64,000 nt of DNA, taken from Streptococcus sp. GTDB taxonomy: Bacteria > Bacillota > Bacilli > Lactobacillales > Streptococcaceae. This document shows positions 36,820 to 47,698 of the stretch, one piece after another. The stretch lies in NCBI RefSeq assembly GCF_030825805.1, contig NZ_JAPJPF010000002.1:17673-81672 (forward strand), in the 5' to 3' direction. The first letter of the stretch is position 1; each line of letters begins with the position of its first letter. The notes beneath the pieces were generated by a model, which saw nothing but the letters and a program-made list of their open reading frames with translations, searched no databases and was not told where the DNA came from. Made by a program: the position numbers and the translations under genes.

Positions 36820-39800
36820 ATGAAATTAGTCTATACAGATATTCGAACCCCTTTAACCCAGGTCTTGGTGGATGAGGCCAATCGATTGGTTGAAGAAGGG
36901 AAGCGGGTCTTTTATATCGCACCCAACTCTCTATCTTTTGAGAAGGAGCGCAAAGTTTTGCAACTCCTAGACCAGAAGGCTTCTTTTGCCATCACCATTA
37001 CGCGCTTTGCTCAGATGGCACGCTATTTTACACTTAATGAAAGCCACCAGCAGCAAGCGCTAGATGATATCGGTCTTGGCATGCTCTTTTTTAAGGTGCT
37101 TTCTCAGATGCCGGATGAAGAGCTCAAGGTTTATGCCCGTCTTAAGAAGGATCCCCAGTTTATCCAACAATTGATCCAGCTCTTTCATGAGTTGCAGACA
37201 GCCCAGATGACAGCATCCGACTTGGATGCCTTGCCAGATCAGGAGAAGAGAGAAGACTTGGTCCATATCTTGAAGGCTGTTCAAGACCAGTTAGTTGCAG
37301 GTTCTTTTGAGTCTGAGTCTAAGTTGGCTAGTTTTGCCTCTCATCTTATCAAGGGAGATTTGGATGAGGAGTTAAAGGATTTGGCCTTAGTGATTGATGG
37401 CTTTACCCGTTTCTCAGCCGAGGAGGACTACCTGGTTCATTTACTGCACGACAAGGGCGTAGAGATCATTATTGGGGCATACGCCAGTGAGAAAGCCTAT
37501 CGCTCGACCTTTCGTGAAGGAAACCTCTACCAGGCCAGTGTGGACTTCCTGCTAGACTTGGCTAGGACCTACCAGGTCACGCCAAGCTATGTCGGTCAAG
37601 GAAAAGAGGATGCCTTTAGTCGTATAACGCGGATCTTGGAAGCTCGTTATGACTTTACAGAGGTAGAAGGTGAGCTGTCTGATCAAGACAGAGAAGCAGT
37701 AGAGATTTGGACCTGTAACCATCAAAAGGAAGAACTTGAGGCTGTAGCCCGCTCCATTCGTCAGCACCTGTATGAGGGCGCTCGTTACAAAGATATTCGA
37801 GTCCTCTTGGGGGATGTGGATGCTTATCAGCTCCAGCTCAAGACCATCTTTGACCAGTACCAGATTCCCTTTTATCTTGGAAAGAGTGAGTCCATGTCCC
37901 AGCATCCCCTGGTCCAATGGGTGGAATCCTTGGACCGTCTTCGTCGCTATCGGTTTTTGACCGAGGATGTGGTCAATCTCTTGAAGACGGGGCTCTATGG
38001 GACGCTAACACGAGAGGACATTGACCATTTCGAACAATATGTTCGCTTTGCGGAGATCAAGGGCCTGGCTGCCTTTTCTCGTGACTTTACAGCCAACCAC
38101 CAGGACAAATTTGATCTAGAGCGTCTCAACCAGATTCGCCAGCAAGTCATCAATCCCCTGCAGGATTTTTACAAGACCAAGAGCCAGACCAGCCAGGGCC
38201 TAGTGAAAAAGTTTGCCCAGTTTTGTCAAGATGCCCAGTTGGCGCAAAACATGCAACAGTTAGCCAGTCGTGGCTCTGAACAGGAAATGGAACGCTATGA
38301 CCAGGTCTGGAAGTCCTTTAGCCATGTGCTAGAACAATTTGCCCAGGTCTTTGATCAAATCAAGGTGACCTTAGATGATTTTCTTAGCCTTCTCTTGTCA
38401 GGGATCTTGTTGGCAAGTTATCGAACGGTCCCAGCGACTGTGGATGTAGTGACAGTCCAGTCCTATGATTTGATTGAGCCCTTATCAGCTCCTTATGTCT
38501 ATGCCATTGGCTTGACCCAGGAGCGTTTCCCTAAGATTGCCAAGGACCAATCCTTGCTGACGGATGAGGAGCGTCAGGTCCTGAACCGAGCTTCAGACCA
38601 ACAGGCTAATCTCCAAATTGCCAGTCAGGACAACTTACGGAAGAATCGCTTCGTCGCCCTATCTCTCTTCAATGCGGCCACCAAACAGCTGGTCTTGTCC
38701 AGCCCTATTCTTGTCAATGAGGTGGACGATAAGATGTCCTCTTACTTGCTTGAGCTGACCAAGGCACCGCTTGCTCTACCCGTCATTGAGAAGAAGGCAA
38801 GGGCCTCTAGTGAAGATATGGGGTCTTACCAGGCCCTCTTAGCTCGACTGATTGAATTGCACCAGGGAGAAATTGACCAGGAGTTGAGCAAGGAAGAAGC
38901 GACCTTCTGGGCAGTTGCCATTCGCGTTCTTCGGAAGAAATTGGCTTCAGAAGGCTTGCATATCCCACAAATCAGCCACAGCTTGACGACCAAGGTCTTA
39001 GAGGATGAGACGCTGGAAGTCCTTTATCCAAAAGGGCAGGCTCTGTCTTTATCTGCCTCAGCTCTCAACACCTACTACCAAAACCAATACAGCTATTATC
39101 TCCACTATGTCCTAGGTTTGCAGGAGGAGTGGCACTTGCGCCCAGACGCGAGAAGCCATGGGAATTTCTTGCACCGTATTTTTGAACGGGTGCTGAAAGA
39201 TCCTTCAGAAGGGGATTTTGATGAGCGTTTGACCAAGGCCATTCGCGAAACCAGCCAGGAGACAGAGTTTGCTCTCCTTTATCAGGAGAATGCTATGGCC
39301 GCTTTTTCAAAAGAATTGCTCCTGGATACAGCTCGGGCGACTGGTCGTGTCCTCGCTCACAATGACAGTATTGAAACCATTGGAGAAGAAGCTCTCTTCG
39401 GCCGAGAAGATCGTCCCTTCTTAACCTTAGAAGATGGTCGTCCGCTCTTGGTCAAGGGCAAGGTCGATCGGATTGATCGGCTGTCTGACACAGGGGCCTT
39501 GGGAGTGGTGGACTACAAGTCCAGTGAGACCAAGTTTAACTTTGAGAAGTTCTATAATGGCCTCAACTCCCAGCTGCCAACCTATCTGTCTGCTATCAAA
39601 GACTTTCAGGTTTTTGATCCTGACAAGGGAATTTTCGGCGCCATGTACTTGCAGATGACGGATCCTTTGGTGCCTCTCAAGGATACCAAGGCGGTCGAAG
39701 ATGCTGTCCAAGCCGTCCTAAAATCCCAGCAGTATAAGGGGCTCTTCTTGGCAGACCAAGCCAGTCAATTAGGGGAGAGCTATGAGAAAAACAAGGCCAT

Positions 39801-40098
39801 GTTGCTGAGTCAAGAGGAGCTAGATCTGCTCTTACTCTACAATGCCCATCTCTATCAACAAGCAACCCAGGGCATCTTATCGGGTGACTTTGCTATCAAC
39901 CCTTATACTGAAAATGGTCGAAGCATTGCTCCATATGTAGAACAATACAAATCGATTACGGGATTTGAAGCCAATCTCCACTTGGGACAAGCCCGTTTCT
40001 TGGAGAAACTGGATCCAAGACAGTACGAGAAACGCCCAGTTGGTGACAAGCTCCGCCAGGCCTGGATAGAAAAAATGAAGGAGGAATTGAATCAATGA
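36820..40098 (+). CDS. rexB: RexB, AddB-like subunit of the recombination nuclease
   Basis: A 1092-residue protein, the AddB-type partner of RexA in the enzyme that resects double-strand breaks for homologous recombination, the streptococcal counterpart of RecBCD. The C-terminal nuclease domain is visible as [11 protein letters not shown] and GVVDYKSSE (Asp and Lys of the PD-(D/E)XK core) near residues 880-906. Only two Cys occur in the whole protein (TCNH, FCQD), so the iron-sulfur cluster of B. subtilis AddB cannot be formed. Its stop overlaps the rexA start in ATGA. Confidence 0.95.
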   Translation: MKLVYTDIRTPLTQVLVDEANRLVEEGKRVFYIAPNSLSFEKERKVLQLLDQKASFAITITRFAQMARYFTLNESHQQQALDDIGLGMLFFKVLSQMPDEELKVYARLKKDPQFIQQLIQLFHELQTAQMTASDLDALPDQEKREDLVHILKAVQDQLVAGSFESESKLASFASHLIKGDLDEELKDLALVIDGFTRFSAEEDYLVHLLHDKGVEIIIGAYASEKAYRSTFREGNLYQASVDFLLDLARTYQVTPSYVGQGKEDAFSRITRILEARYDFTEVEGELSDQDREAVEIWTCNHQKEELEAVARSIRQHLYEGARYKDIRVLLGDVDAYQLQLKTIFDQYQIPFYLGKSESMSQHPLVQWVESLDRLRRYRFLTEDVVNLLKTGLYGTLTREDIDHFEQYVRFAEIKGLAAFSRDFTANHQDKFDLERLNQIRQQVINPLQDFYKTKSQTSQGLVKKFAQFCQDAQLAQNMQQLASRGSEQEMERYDQVWKSFSHVLEQFAQVFDQIKVTLDDFLSLLLSGILLASYRTVPATVDVVTVQSYDLIEPLSAPYVYAIGLTQERFPKIAKDQSLLTDEERQVLNRASDQQANLQIASQDNLRKNRFVALSLFNAATKQLVLSSPILVNEVDDKMSSYLLELTKAPLALPVIEKKARASSEDMGSYQALLARLIELHQGEIDQELSKEEATFWAVAIRVLRKKLASEGLHIPQISHSLTTKVLEDETLEVLYPKGQALSLSASALNTYYQNQYSYYLHYVLGLQEEWHLRPDARSHGNFLHRIFERVLKDPSEGDFDERLTKAIRETSQETEFALLYQENAMAAFSKELLLDTARATGRVLAHNDSIETIGEEALFGREDRPFLTLEDGRPLLVKGKVDRIDRLSDTGALGVVDYKSSETKFNFEKFYNGLNSQLPTYLSAIKDFQVFDPDKGIFGAMYLQMTDPLVPLKDTKAVEDAVQAVLKSQQYKGLFLADQASQLGESYEKNKAMLLSQEELDLLLLYNAHLYQQATQGILSGDFAINPYTENGRSIAPYVEQYKSITGFEANLHLGQARFLEKLDPRQYEKRPVGDKLRQAWIEKMKEELNQ

Positions 40099-43000
40099 AA
40101 CCAATTGAATTTTTAAGTCCCGTTCAGATTCAAGACCTCAAAATCCAGGAGGCCCAGTCTAACAAGGAACAAAAACGGACCCCTGAGCAGATAGAAGCCA
40201 TCTATTCGTCAGGGACCAATATCCTGGTCTCGGCTTCGGCTGGTTCTGGGAAGACCTTCGTCATGGTTCAACGGATCCTGGATCAGTTGCATCGGGGGAT
40301 TTCTATCCAGCAATTGTTCATCTCGACCTTTACCGTCAAGGCAGCGACTGAGCTCAAGGAACGCTTAGAAAAAGAGTTAGAGAAGAGCCTCAAGTCTACC
40401 AAGGATGAGGAGCTCAAGCGCCACTTGGCTCAACAAATCGCAGAATTACCAACTAGTGATATCGGAACCATGGATGCCTTCACGCAGCGACTGGTCTCCA
40501 AATACGGCTATTTATTGGGCCTCTCGCCGACCTTCCGCATCCTTCAAAGTGCAAGCGAGCTGTACCTGCTTAAGAATGACTGTTTTGAACAAGTTTTTGA
40601 GCGCTTTTATGAGGAGCAAGGGCTTGACCGCCTCTTTAGTCGTCTAGTTAAGAACTTTACAGGAAAGGGCAAGTCGCTAGCAGGCTTTAAGGACCAGGTT
40701 TATGCCCTGGTAGATTTTCTCCAATCCACTGCGGATCCTCTCACCTGGTTGGAGGAGTCCTTTCTCAAAGGTTATCGGGATCTGGACTATGATGAAGCCT
40801 TGAACCAGTTAGCCCAAGAGGTAAAAGAGCAACTCTTTGAATTGGAATCTTTCTTTGCCTTCCATCTGGCTAATGAAGGACAAGCCTTTTCAGGAGCCAA
40901 GTACCAAGAAAATGTCACCGCTATTCAAGACTTGATTTCTAGTCTCAATGAGAAATCTAGTCAGGAAGCGATTTTTGAGGTCTTGGAGCGGGTGGTCTTG
41001 ATCTCCCGTGCCAGTGGAGGACGAAGCCTGACCATCACGACACGAAAGGAAGACCTGAAAGAGTTAGCTACTACCTTTAATGACGAACGTAAAGAACGCA
41101 TCGAAGCCTTGCGGGCAGCAGCTTCCCAGCACTACCAATTGACCTATCAGATTCGCTTCAAGGATGAGCCCTTGCCTTTGCTAGTCTTGCTCAGGGACTT
41201 TGTCCAAGCTTTCTCGATTGCATATTTGGAGCGCAAGAAGCAGGAAAATGCCTTTGAATTTGGCGACATCAGCCATTTTGCCATCCAGATTCTAGAAGAA
41301 TTTCCTCAAATCCGCAAGCTCTATCAGGAGCGCTACCACGAGGTCATGGTCGATGAGTACCAGGATACCAACCATACTCAAGAGCGGATGTTGGAGCTCT
41401 TGTCCAATGGACACAACCGCTTCATGGTGGGAGATATTAAGCAGTCTATCTACCGCTTCCGTCAGGCGGATCCCCAGATTTTTAATGACAAGTTTAAGGC
41501 CTACCAAGAAGAAGGGGCAGATGGCAAGTTGATTCTGCTCAAGGAGAATTTCCGAAGCCATGTAGAGGTTTTAGAAGCGACCAACCATGTCTTTGAACGC
41601 CTCATGGATGAGGAAGTTGGAGAAATTCTCTATGACCAGAGCCATCGCTTGATTGCAGGCAATCCAGAGAAGAAAGAGCCGACACCGGCCTATGAGACAG
41701 AGTTCCTGCTCTATGATGGCAGTCAGGAAGCGGATGAAACAGGTGAAGAAGAGCAAGAAGGGGATAGTCTATCCTCAGGTGAAGTCCTTTTGGTCATCAA
41801 GGAGATCATCCGACTCCACAACGAAGAGGGGGTACCTTTCAAGGATATGACGCTTTTAACGGCTTCTCGGACCCGTAACGACAAGGTTCTTTCAGCCTTT
41901 GAAGCCTATCAGATTCCTATCGTTGCGGACGGGGGAGAGGAAAACTACCTCCAGTCTGTTGAGGTCATGGTCCTCTTGGATACCCTCCGCACCATTAACA
42001 ATCCCTTACAGGACTATCCTTTGGTGGCCCTCATGAAATCAGCCATGTTTGAATTTGACGAGGACCAGTTGGCCCGTTTAGCCTTACAGAGAGGTGAAGG
42101 CAAAAAAGCAGAAAATCTCTATGAGAAACTGCAACTTGCCTTAGACCAGACTGGAAGTGCTCCTCAGTTGATCGATGCGAGCTTAAAAGAGAAACTCACT
42201 CGCTTTATGGAGACACTGGATGCCTGGCGTGACTATGCCCAGACGCACTCCCTTTACGATCTGCTTTGGAAGATTTACCAAGATCGCCACTATTATGATT
42301 ATGTAGGTGCCTTACCAAATGGTGCCCAACGGCAGGCCAATCTCTATGCCTTGACCCTTCGGGCAAATGACTTCGAAAGCTCTAGCTTCAAGGGGTTGCC
42401 TCGCTTTATTTCCATGATTGATAAGATTTTGGAAAATCAGCACGACTTGGCCAATGTGGCCCAGGCAGTTCCTAAGGATGCTGTCCAGCTTATGACCATT
42501 CATAAGAGCAAAGGACTTGAGTTCCCCTATGTCTTTATCCTCAACACCGATAAAAAGTTTGTCGGCAAGGAACTGTCTACCAATGCTGTCATCAGTCGGA
42601 AAAACGGAGTCGGCATCAAGTATGTGGCTAGTCTTCCCGTTGAAAATGACCAGCCTGGCCTCCCAGAAGATATTCGATTGGTCATTGAGACTCTGCCTTA
42701 CCAGCGAAATGTTGAGGAAATTCGTCTGGCAGCCTTGTCTGAGCAGATGCGCCTCCTCTATGTCGCTATGACCCGAGCAGAGCGCAAGCTCTATCTGGTG
42801 GGCAAGGGCCGGCAGGATAAGTTGGAAGAGAAAAAATGGGGAGCCAGTGTAAATGGACGCTTAAGTCCAGCTCTTCGCAAGGAGATCAATTGTTTCCAAG
42901 ACTGGCTCTATGCCATCCAGGCAGTCTTTGCCCAGCAACACTTGTCCTATCAGACCCGCTTTGTGACCGACCAAGACTTGACGCCGGAGCAAATCGGTCA

Positions 43001-43775
43001 CTTGGAGTTGAAGTCTTCTCTCCCAGTCGATGACCTCAAGGACAACCGGCAATCAGAAGAGATTCGCCGGGCCTTAGATGTCATAGAATCAGTGGACCGG
43101 CTCAACACCCAGTACCAAGCAGCCATCCAACTCCCTAGCGTACGGACTCCAAGTCAAATCAAAAAATTCTATGAACCCATTCAAGATATTGACGGAGTGG
43201 ACTTCATGGAAAAAGCGGATCTTGCCTTACCAAGCTTTGACTTTCCAACCTTTGGCAAGGAAGAAGCTGTGACAGGGGCGGCAGTCGGTAGTGCCCTGCA
43301 CGAACTGATGCAACGAATTCCATTGACGACGGTTCCAACCATGGAGAGCCTAGCAATGGTTCTCCAAGAAGTCAATGCCAGCCTAGCTGTCAAGAAGCGA
43401 ATCGACCTCAAGAAGGTTTTGGCCTTCTTCCAGACCGACTTGGGCCAACTCTTGCTCAAAGAGTCCGACAAGGTCCATCGTGAAGCGCCCTTTGCCATGC
43501 TCAAGACAGATCCAGCTAGTGGCCAGGACTTTGTGGTCCGGGGGATCTTAGACGGCTACCTACTGTTGGAAGATCGGATTCTTCTCTTTGACTACAAGAC
43601 AGACCGTTACCGGAACCCTCAAGAATTGCTGGATCGCTACCAAGCCCAACTGAAACTCTACGCAGAAGCCCTCCGCCGCTCATATGCTGTGGACCAGGTT
43701 GAATCCTATTTGATTTTACTGGGTGGCGAGCAGTTGCAAGTCGTTTCTCTAGCAGATAGAAAGGACAACTCATGA
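40095..43775 (+). CDS. rexA: RexA, AddA-like helicase-nuclease subunit
   Basis: A 1226-residue UvrD-like (SF1A) helicase with a C-terminal nuclease. Motif I is [12 protein letters not shown] near residue 47, motif [11 protein letters not shown] near 417, motif [14 protein letters not shown], and motif [16 protein letters not shown]. The RecB-type nuclease domain near the end has GILDGYLL and LFDYKTDRY. Together with RexB it unwinds and degrades DNA ends. It starts four bases before the rexB stop and ends four bases into the DUF4298 gene, so three genes are translationally coupled. Confidence 0.96.
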   Translation: MKPIEFLSPVQIQDLKIQEAQSNKEQKRTPEQIEAIYSSGTNILVSASAGSGKTFVMVQRILDQLHRGISIQQLFISTFTVKAATELKERLEKELEKSLKSTKDEELKRHLAQQIAELPTSDIGTMDAFTQRLVSKYGYLLGLSPTFRILQSASELYLLKNDCFEQVFERFYEEQGLDRLFSRLVKNFTGKGKSLAGFKDQVYALVDFLQSTADPLTWLEESFLKGYRDLDYDEALNQLAQEVKEQLFELESFFAFHLANEGQAFSGAKYQENVTAIQDLISSLNEKSSQEAIFEVLERVVLISRASGGRSLTITTRKEDLKELATTFNDERKERIEALRAAASQHYQLTYQIRFKDEPLPLLVLLRDFVQAFSIAYLERKKQENAFEFGDISHFAIQILEEFPQIRKLYQERYHEVMVDEYQDTNHTQERMLELLSNGHNRFMVGDIKQSIYRFRQADPQIFNDKFKAYQEEGADGKLILLKENFRSHVEVLEATNHVFERLMDEEVGEILYDQSHRLIAGNPEKKEPTPAYETEFLLYDGSQEADETGEEEQEGDSLSSGEVLLVIKEIIRLHNEEGVPFKDMTLLTASRTRNDKVLSAFEAYQIPIVADGGEENYLQSVEVMVLLDTLRTINNPLQDYPLVALMKSAMFEFDEDQLARLALQRGEGKKAENLYEKLQLALDQTGSAPQLIDASLKEKLTRFMETLDAWRDYAQTHSLYDLLWKIYQDRHYYDYVGALPNGAQRQANLYALTLRANDFESSSFKGLPRFISMIDKILENQHDLANVAQAVPKDAVQLMTIHKSKGLEFPYVFILNTDKKFVGKELSTNAVISRKNGVGIKYVASLPVENDQPGLPEDIRLVIETLPYQRNVEEIRLAALSEQMRLLYVAMTRAERKLYLVGKGRQDKLEEKKWGASVNGRLSPALRKEINCFQDWLYAIQAVFAQQHLSYQTRFVTDQDLTPEQIGHLELKSSLPVDDLKDNRQSEEIRRALDVIESVDRLNTQYQAAIQLPSVRTPSQIKKFYEPIQDIDGVDFMEKADLALPSFDFPTFGKEEAVTGAAVGSALHELMQRIPLTTVPTMESLAMVLQEVNASLAVKKRIDLKKVLAFFQTDLGQLLLKESDKVHREAPFAMLKTDPASGQDFVVRGILDGYLLLEDRILLFDYKTDRYRNPQELLDRYQAQLKLYAEALRRSYAVDQVESYLILLGGEQLQVVSLADRKDNS

Positions 43776-44077
43776 CTCCAATTGAACGAATCCAAGAGAT
43801 GGAAGGCCATCTCAACACCTACCAAGGTTTAATCGAAGAGCTCGAAGCATGTTTGAAACGGGTAGAAGCTGGCCAGTCTAGCTATATCGCCCTTCGTGAT
43901 TACTACACTAGCCAGGTCTACATGGACGATGTCGAATTGTCCAACCAGCCAGACTTCCCTGAAGAGGTCTACTGTGGAGTCTTATCGGAAGATGCCGTCT
44001 ACGATTTGTTGGACGAGCACTACCAAAAGGCGGTAGAGATGCTAGACCTTGCCACCAAGATGTTGAAAGAACGATAA
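43772..44077 (+). CDS. DUF4298-family small protein
   Basis: A 101-residue acidic, largely helical protein ([18 protein letters not shown] onward) with no membrane segment. It matches the DUF4298 family found directly after rexA in streptococci. The ATG overlaps the rexA stop by four bases. Constant linkage suggests a role with RexAB, but none is demonstrated by the sequence. A terminator follows 8 bp after the stop. Confidence 0.8.
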   Translation: MTPIERIQEMEGHLNTYQGLIEELEACLKRVEAGQSSYIALRDYYTSQVYMDDVELSNQPDFPEEVYCGVLSEDAVYDLLDEHYQKAVEMLDLATKMLKER

Positions 44078-44085
44078 GAACACAA

Positions 44086-44111
44086 AAAAACTCCGGTTTT
44101 CCGGAGTTTTT
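44086..44111 (+). terminator. Terminator of the rexBA operon (first of a duplicated pair)
   Basis: AAAAACTCCGG-TTTT-CCGGAGTTTTT. A near-identical sequence including the upstream ACACAAAA recurs at 46511-46546 on the other side of the surface-protein gene. Confidence 0.9.
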
Positions 44112-44112
44112 A

Positions 44113-44434
44113 GATTAAAGATAAATTCTTCTGAAAAACTTTCCTTAGGTGAGTACGGACGTCAGCGAACTTCTACGAAGTTCCATGACTAAATCAAGAT
44201 ACAAAGGGCGTCCGCGGATAAAGTCAAAATAGGAAATTTGACGCAGAATCTTTAGATTCTAGGAAGACTTATCTTTTTGACACGATTCTTAGCCCGTGTT
44301 CAATTCGTTTTGAGCCCCTTCGCTCTTTCATTTCTGGGCTCAGGCTAAAACAGTTTCCTAAACTGTTTTACTCTCAATAATTCTGAGTACCTGAAACAGA
44401 TTCTGTTTCAGGTACTTTTGTCACTGCGGAAAGA
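44113..44434. repeat. Structured intergenic repeat, enlarged copy A3
   Basis: The left flank (AGATTAAAGATAAA) and left inverted repeat AAAACTTTCC (44135) match A2, as do the first hairpin GAACTTC-TAC-GAAGTTC and the last hairpin GTACCTGAAACAG/CTGTTTCAGGTAC. About 160 bp of other sequence, with its own inverted repeats such as AAAACAGTTT/AAACTGTTTT, replaces the middle. The right inverted repeat is eroded (GCGGAAAG). It occupies most of the 504-bp gap before the surface-protein gene; 44435-44500 shows nothing recognisable. Confidence 0.8.
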
Positions 44435-44504
44435 AAAATATTATTAAAAGATAGTGAAGAAAACAGTAATATAGTTGCGAAGTGCTAACTTTATATATTA
44501 AGCG

Positions 44505-44533
44505 TTTACAATTACAACTATATAGTGTAGAAT
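44505..44533 (+). promoter_or_regulatory. Promoter of the LPXTG protein gene
   Basis: -35 TTTACA at 44505-44510, 17-bp spacer, -10 TAGAAT at 44528-44533; leader of about 42 nt, with GGGAGG before the ATG. Confidence 0.65.
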
Positions 44534-44581
44534 ATAATTATTAAAAACACTACTTGTAGTAGTATTATTTGGGAGGTTCTT

Positions 44582-46507
44582 ATGAACAAAAAAGTTAAAA
44601 AGGTTTTAGGTTATGGACTGGTGAGCTTAATGCTATGTGGTCCAGTGTTAGTTAGTAAAGTTGGCGCGGAAGAATCTGGATCTATCCAAACCACAGTTCA
44701 ATTTAAAAATCATAAAGATGGTAGCCAGTCAGTTATAGGTAAGACAACGCCAAATACTAGATTAAGAATTGGTTATGATGGTACGGTAGAGACTGTATCC
44801 GATGGAGAAGGAAATTATGAATTGAAGATCCCAAGTGAGAGTGCTTTTAAGAATTATGAAAGGTTTACAATTTATAAAATTAATTCTGATGGAAACTCAC
44901 GTTATGATACGGATGGTGTTGCAGATACTGAAGCTCCAAGTATTCCAGATTTTCATCTTATTGCAGGAGATAAAGTTATCAATGGAGAAGCAAATTACAA
45001 TGATAGAGATGGAAATGCAACATTTAAAATAATTTTACCAAATGGAGATACTAAGGAGACTTCTACTGATTCTGAAGGAAGATGGGAATTCGAACTACCT
45101 GATGTCGGTCCAGGAGAAAAGATTAAAATCATATCAAGTGATAATGCAGGTAATACTTTAGAAAAAGAAATTATAGCATCAGAAGTTGAAGCGCCAGAAG
45201 TTGAAAAAAATATTCAGTTTAGCCCCAATTATCAACAATTATCAGGACGTACCTATCCAAATTCTACAGTATATGTTTTATTACCAGATGGTACTAAATT
45301 ATCTGCGGAAACAGGGGATAATAGTTATTATTCGATAAATATTCCTGAAGAACACTATTTTTATAAAGGTGAAGGAAAAGCAGAGGTCTGGGTTTCAAAA
45401 AATAATAAATTTGAATCAAAAAAAATAGAAGTTGAAGGCTTTTCTGATGATGAGTCTAATTCGAATAGTGGTGTAAAGGAATTAAGTGGTACTTTATTTG
45501 TAAGGAATGATAAAAGCCAAAAATTTATGGGGTTCTCAACTACTTTTCCAAAAAATGTGTATTCATTACTTGAACTACCTGATGGATATGTAATAGAAGG
45601 TAGAACAGACGAAGCTGGATGGATAAACTTTAATATCCCAGCGGAACATGCACTTAAGAATGGTGAAAAAGGTGTTATTACTTTTAAATCACCAGGTGGA
45701 GTTTTTAAAAACGAATTTACTGCTTATATTGTTCCACCAAAAATTGGAGAGGTAAATAATGTCATAGAAGGAAACAATACAATTGGAGGATTAGTTAATC
45801 ATAATATAACGGATGAAAATGCACTAAATGAAAAATCAAAAGTTTTAATCATTCATGTAATACTTCCTAATGGGACAGAACGTTTAGTTGAACCTGATAG
45901 TAAAGGAAATTGGATTTTATCAACCCAAGTATTAAAAAAAGGAGATGTCTTTAAAGTATTCACAGAAGATACAGTAGGTAATTTATCAGACTCCTATATT
46001 ATTAAAGTTGGAGAGACTCCATCAGTGGTGAAACCAGAAAATAATAATAAAGAAGAACAAAAAGTAAATAGCGAACAAGGTACAAATAACGAAACTGAGA
46101 AGAAAAGTGAAAGTAAAGAAAAAGGAAAAACGGAAGTTAAACCTATTGAAGAAAAAGTAACATCAAGTTCTCAGACTAGTCAAAAAGGAACAAGTAAAGA
46201 GACTGATTTGAATAACACATCCAGTGATAAAACTTTAAACTCAAACTCTAATGTTTCAAAAGATAAGCAAACTACTTCTAATAGTGATCGTAAAGAGAAC
46301 AATGGTACAGTAGTAGGTGAGAAATCTAAAACTGGATATCCTAATAATACGAATTCAGGCTTAACTTCTTCTGTTCAGAAAGTCCAAGGTAAGCAAAACA
46401 AGTCATTACCAAATACTGGTACAGTAAATCATTTATTTGCTATGATTTCAGGCCTTGTTTCATTTATAGTTGGATCAGTCATTTTTAGACTGAAAAGAAG
46501 CAACTAA
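44582..46507 (+). CDS. LPXTG cell-wall-anchored protein with Ig-like repeats
   Basis: A 641-residue surface protein. Signal peptide at residues 1-29 (ending SKVGA). About five bacterial Ig-like modules (Big_6-like) span residues 30-475, each with a pattern like (L/V)PNGT...D..G.W.(F/I) as in IILPNGDTKE and VILPNGTERL. A Ser/Thr/Lys/Asn-rich stalk of about 130 residues leads to the sortase signal LPNTG at 609-613, a membrane segment and the tail RLKRSN. It is much more AT-rich than its neighbours and likely acquired. It may act as an adhesin; the ligand is unknown. In S. pneumoniae the IgA1 protease gene occupies this position after rexA and its neighbour. Confidence 0.88.
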   Translation: MNKKVKKVLGYGLVSLMLCGPVLVSKVGAEESGSIQTTVQFKNHKDGSQSVIGKTTPNTRLRIGYDGTVETVSDGEGNYELKIPSESAFKNYERFTIYKINSDGNSRYDTDGVADTEAPSIPDFHLIAGDKVINGEANYNDRDGNATFKIILPNGDTKETSTDSEGRWEFELPDVGPGEKIKIISSDNAGNTLEKEIIASEVEAPEVEKNIQFSPNYQQLSGRTYPNSTVYVLLPDGTKLSAETGDNSYYSINIPEEHYFYKGEGKAEVWVSKNNKFESKKIEVEGFSDDESNSNSGVKELSGTLFVRNDKSQKFMGFSTTFPKNVYSLLELPDGYVIEGRTDEAGWINFNIPAEHALKNGEKGVITFKSPGGVFKNEFTAYIVPPKIGEVNNVIEGNNTIGGLVNHNITDENALNEKSKVLIIHVILPNGTERLVEPDSKGNWILSTQVLKKGDVFKVFTEDTVGNLSDSYIIKVGETPSVVKPENNNKEEQKVNSEQGTNNETEKKSESKEKGKTEVKPIEEKVTSSSQTSQKGTSKETDLNNTSSDKTLNSNSNVSKDKQTTSNSDRKENNGTVVGEKSKTGYPNNTNSGLTSSVQKVQGKQNKSLPNTGTVNHLFAMISGLVSFIVGSVIFRLKRSN

Positions 46508-46516
46508 CAAGCACAC

Positions 46517-46546
46517 AAAAAAAACTCCGGTTTCCCGGAGTTTTTT
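46517..46546. terminator. Terminator between the LPXTG gene and the DUF3042 gene (second of a duplicated pair)
   Basis: AAAACTCCGG-TTTC-CCGGAGTTTT with A and T tracts on both sides; usable by both convergent genes. Confidence 0.9.
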
Positions 46547-46553
46547 CTTTTGA

Positions 46554-46724
46554 TTAGTGTGATACACGACGACGTGCTGCTTTTTTGCGGTTTTCTTCGA
46601 TGAAAGCTGCTTTTTGTTCTTCAGGCTCGATTACTTTTTTCTTGAATGTGTAAACTGCACCTGCTACAGCAGCAACTGTACCAGCAACACCAGTAACAAA
46701 ACCTTTACCAAATCCTTTAGCCAT
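46554..46724 (-). CDS. Small DUF3042-family protein
   Basis: A 56-residue protein starting MAKGFGKGFVTGVAGTVAAV, with one Gly/Ala-rich hydrophobic segment (about residues 8-27) and a basic C-terminal half ending in AARRRVSH. It fits the streptococcal/lactococcal DUF3042 family of unknown function. AAAGGAG stands nine bases before the ATG and a TATATTATAA stretch further upstream can serve as promoter. It is divergent from miaA. Confidence 0.85.
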   Translation of the reverse strand: MAKGFGKGFVTGVAGTVAAVAGAVYTFKKKVIEPEEQKAAFIEENRKKAARRRVSH

Positions 46725-46807
46725 GAGAATTTCTCCTTTTTAGAACTTTAAATTTTTATGTTATAATATATGGTAACGAAAAAATGCGATTTTTGCAAGG
46801 AAAAACG

Positions 46808-47698
46808 ATGAAAAACAAGATAATTGTGATAGTGGGACCGACCGCTGTTGGGAAAACAGCCCTCGCTATCGAGGTGGCCCAGCGCTTTCAGGGGGAGGTC
46901 ATCAGCGGAGATAGCCAGCAGGTCTACCGCACTCTAGATATTGGAACGGCCAAGGCTAGTCCAGAAGAGCAGGCAGCAGCTCCCCATCATCTGATCGATG
47001 TCCGCGAGGTGACAGAGACTTACTCAGCCTACGATTTTGTGACAGAAGCCAGCCAAGCCATCGAGGAGATTCAAGGACGGGGGCACCTTCCTATTATTGC
47101 TGGAGGGACAGGCCTCTATGTTCAAAGTCTCTTAGAAGGTTATCACCTAGGAGGGGATGTTGCCCACGAGGACATTCTAACCTATCGGGAGTCCTTGTCC
47201 CCCCTCACTGATGAAGAACTGTTTGATCGAGTAGCAAAAGAGGGAATTGAAATTCCGCAAATCAATCGTAGACGAGCAATGCGGGCCTTGGAAATCTCCC
47301 ATTTCGGTCAGGACTTGGAAAATCAAGCTCCAGCCTATGAACCCTATATCATCTGTCTAGACGATGATCGCCAAGCCTTGTATGACCGCATCAATCGACG
47401 GGTGGATCTCATGGTTGAGCAGGGCTTGTTAGAAGAAGCCCAGTGGCTCTATGACAACCATCCTGAGGTTCAGGCTGCGAAAGGGATTGGCTACAAGGAG
47501 CTCTTTCCTTATTTCAAGGGGGAGCAAAGTTTAGAAGAGGCTCTTGGACAGCTCAAGCAAAATACGCGCCGTTTTGCCAAGCGCCAGTTGACCTGGTTCC
47601 GCAATCGGATGACAGTTCATTTTTACCAGATTGGAGAAGAAGGCTTCAAGGAGCGGGTTCTTCAAGATATAGAAAGATTTTTAAATGATAGAAACTGA
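46808..47698 (+). CDS. miaA: tRNA dimethylallyltransferase MiaA
   Basis: A 296-residue enzyme that adds a dimethylallyl group to A37 of tRNAs reading codons that begin with U. The P-loop is GPTAVGKTA near residue 10; [26 protein letters not shown] and the tRNA-binding [11 protein letters not shown] follow. The start at 46808 has AAGGAAA upstream; an in-frame ATG at 46784 has none. The 3' end overlaps hflX by 14 bp, opening a run of seven closely packed genes. Confidence 0.96.
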   Translation: MKNKIIVIVGPTAVGKTALAIEVAQRFQGEVISGDSQQVYRTLDIGTAKASPEEQAAAPHHLIDVREVTETYSAYDFVTEASQAIEEIQGRGHLPIIAGGTGLYVQSLLEGYHLGGDVAHEDILTYRESLSPLTDEELFDRVAKEGIEIPQINRRRAMRALEISHFGQDLENQAPAYEPYIICLDDDRQALYDRINRRVDLMVEQGLLEEAQWLYDNHPEVQAAKGIGYKELFPYFKGEQSLEEALGQLKQNTRRFAKRQLTWFRNRMTVHFYQIGEEGFKERVLQDIERFLNDRN

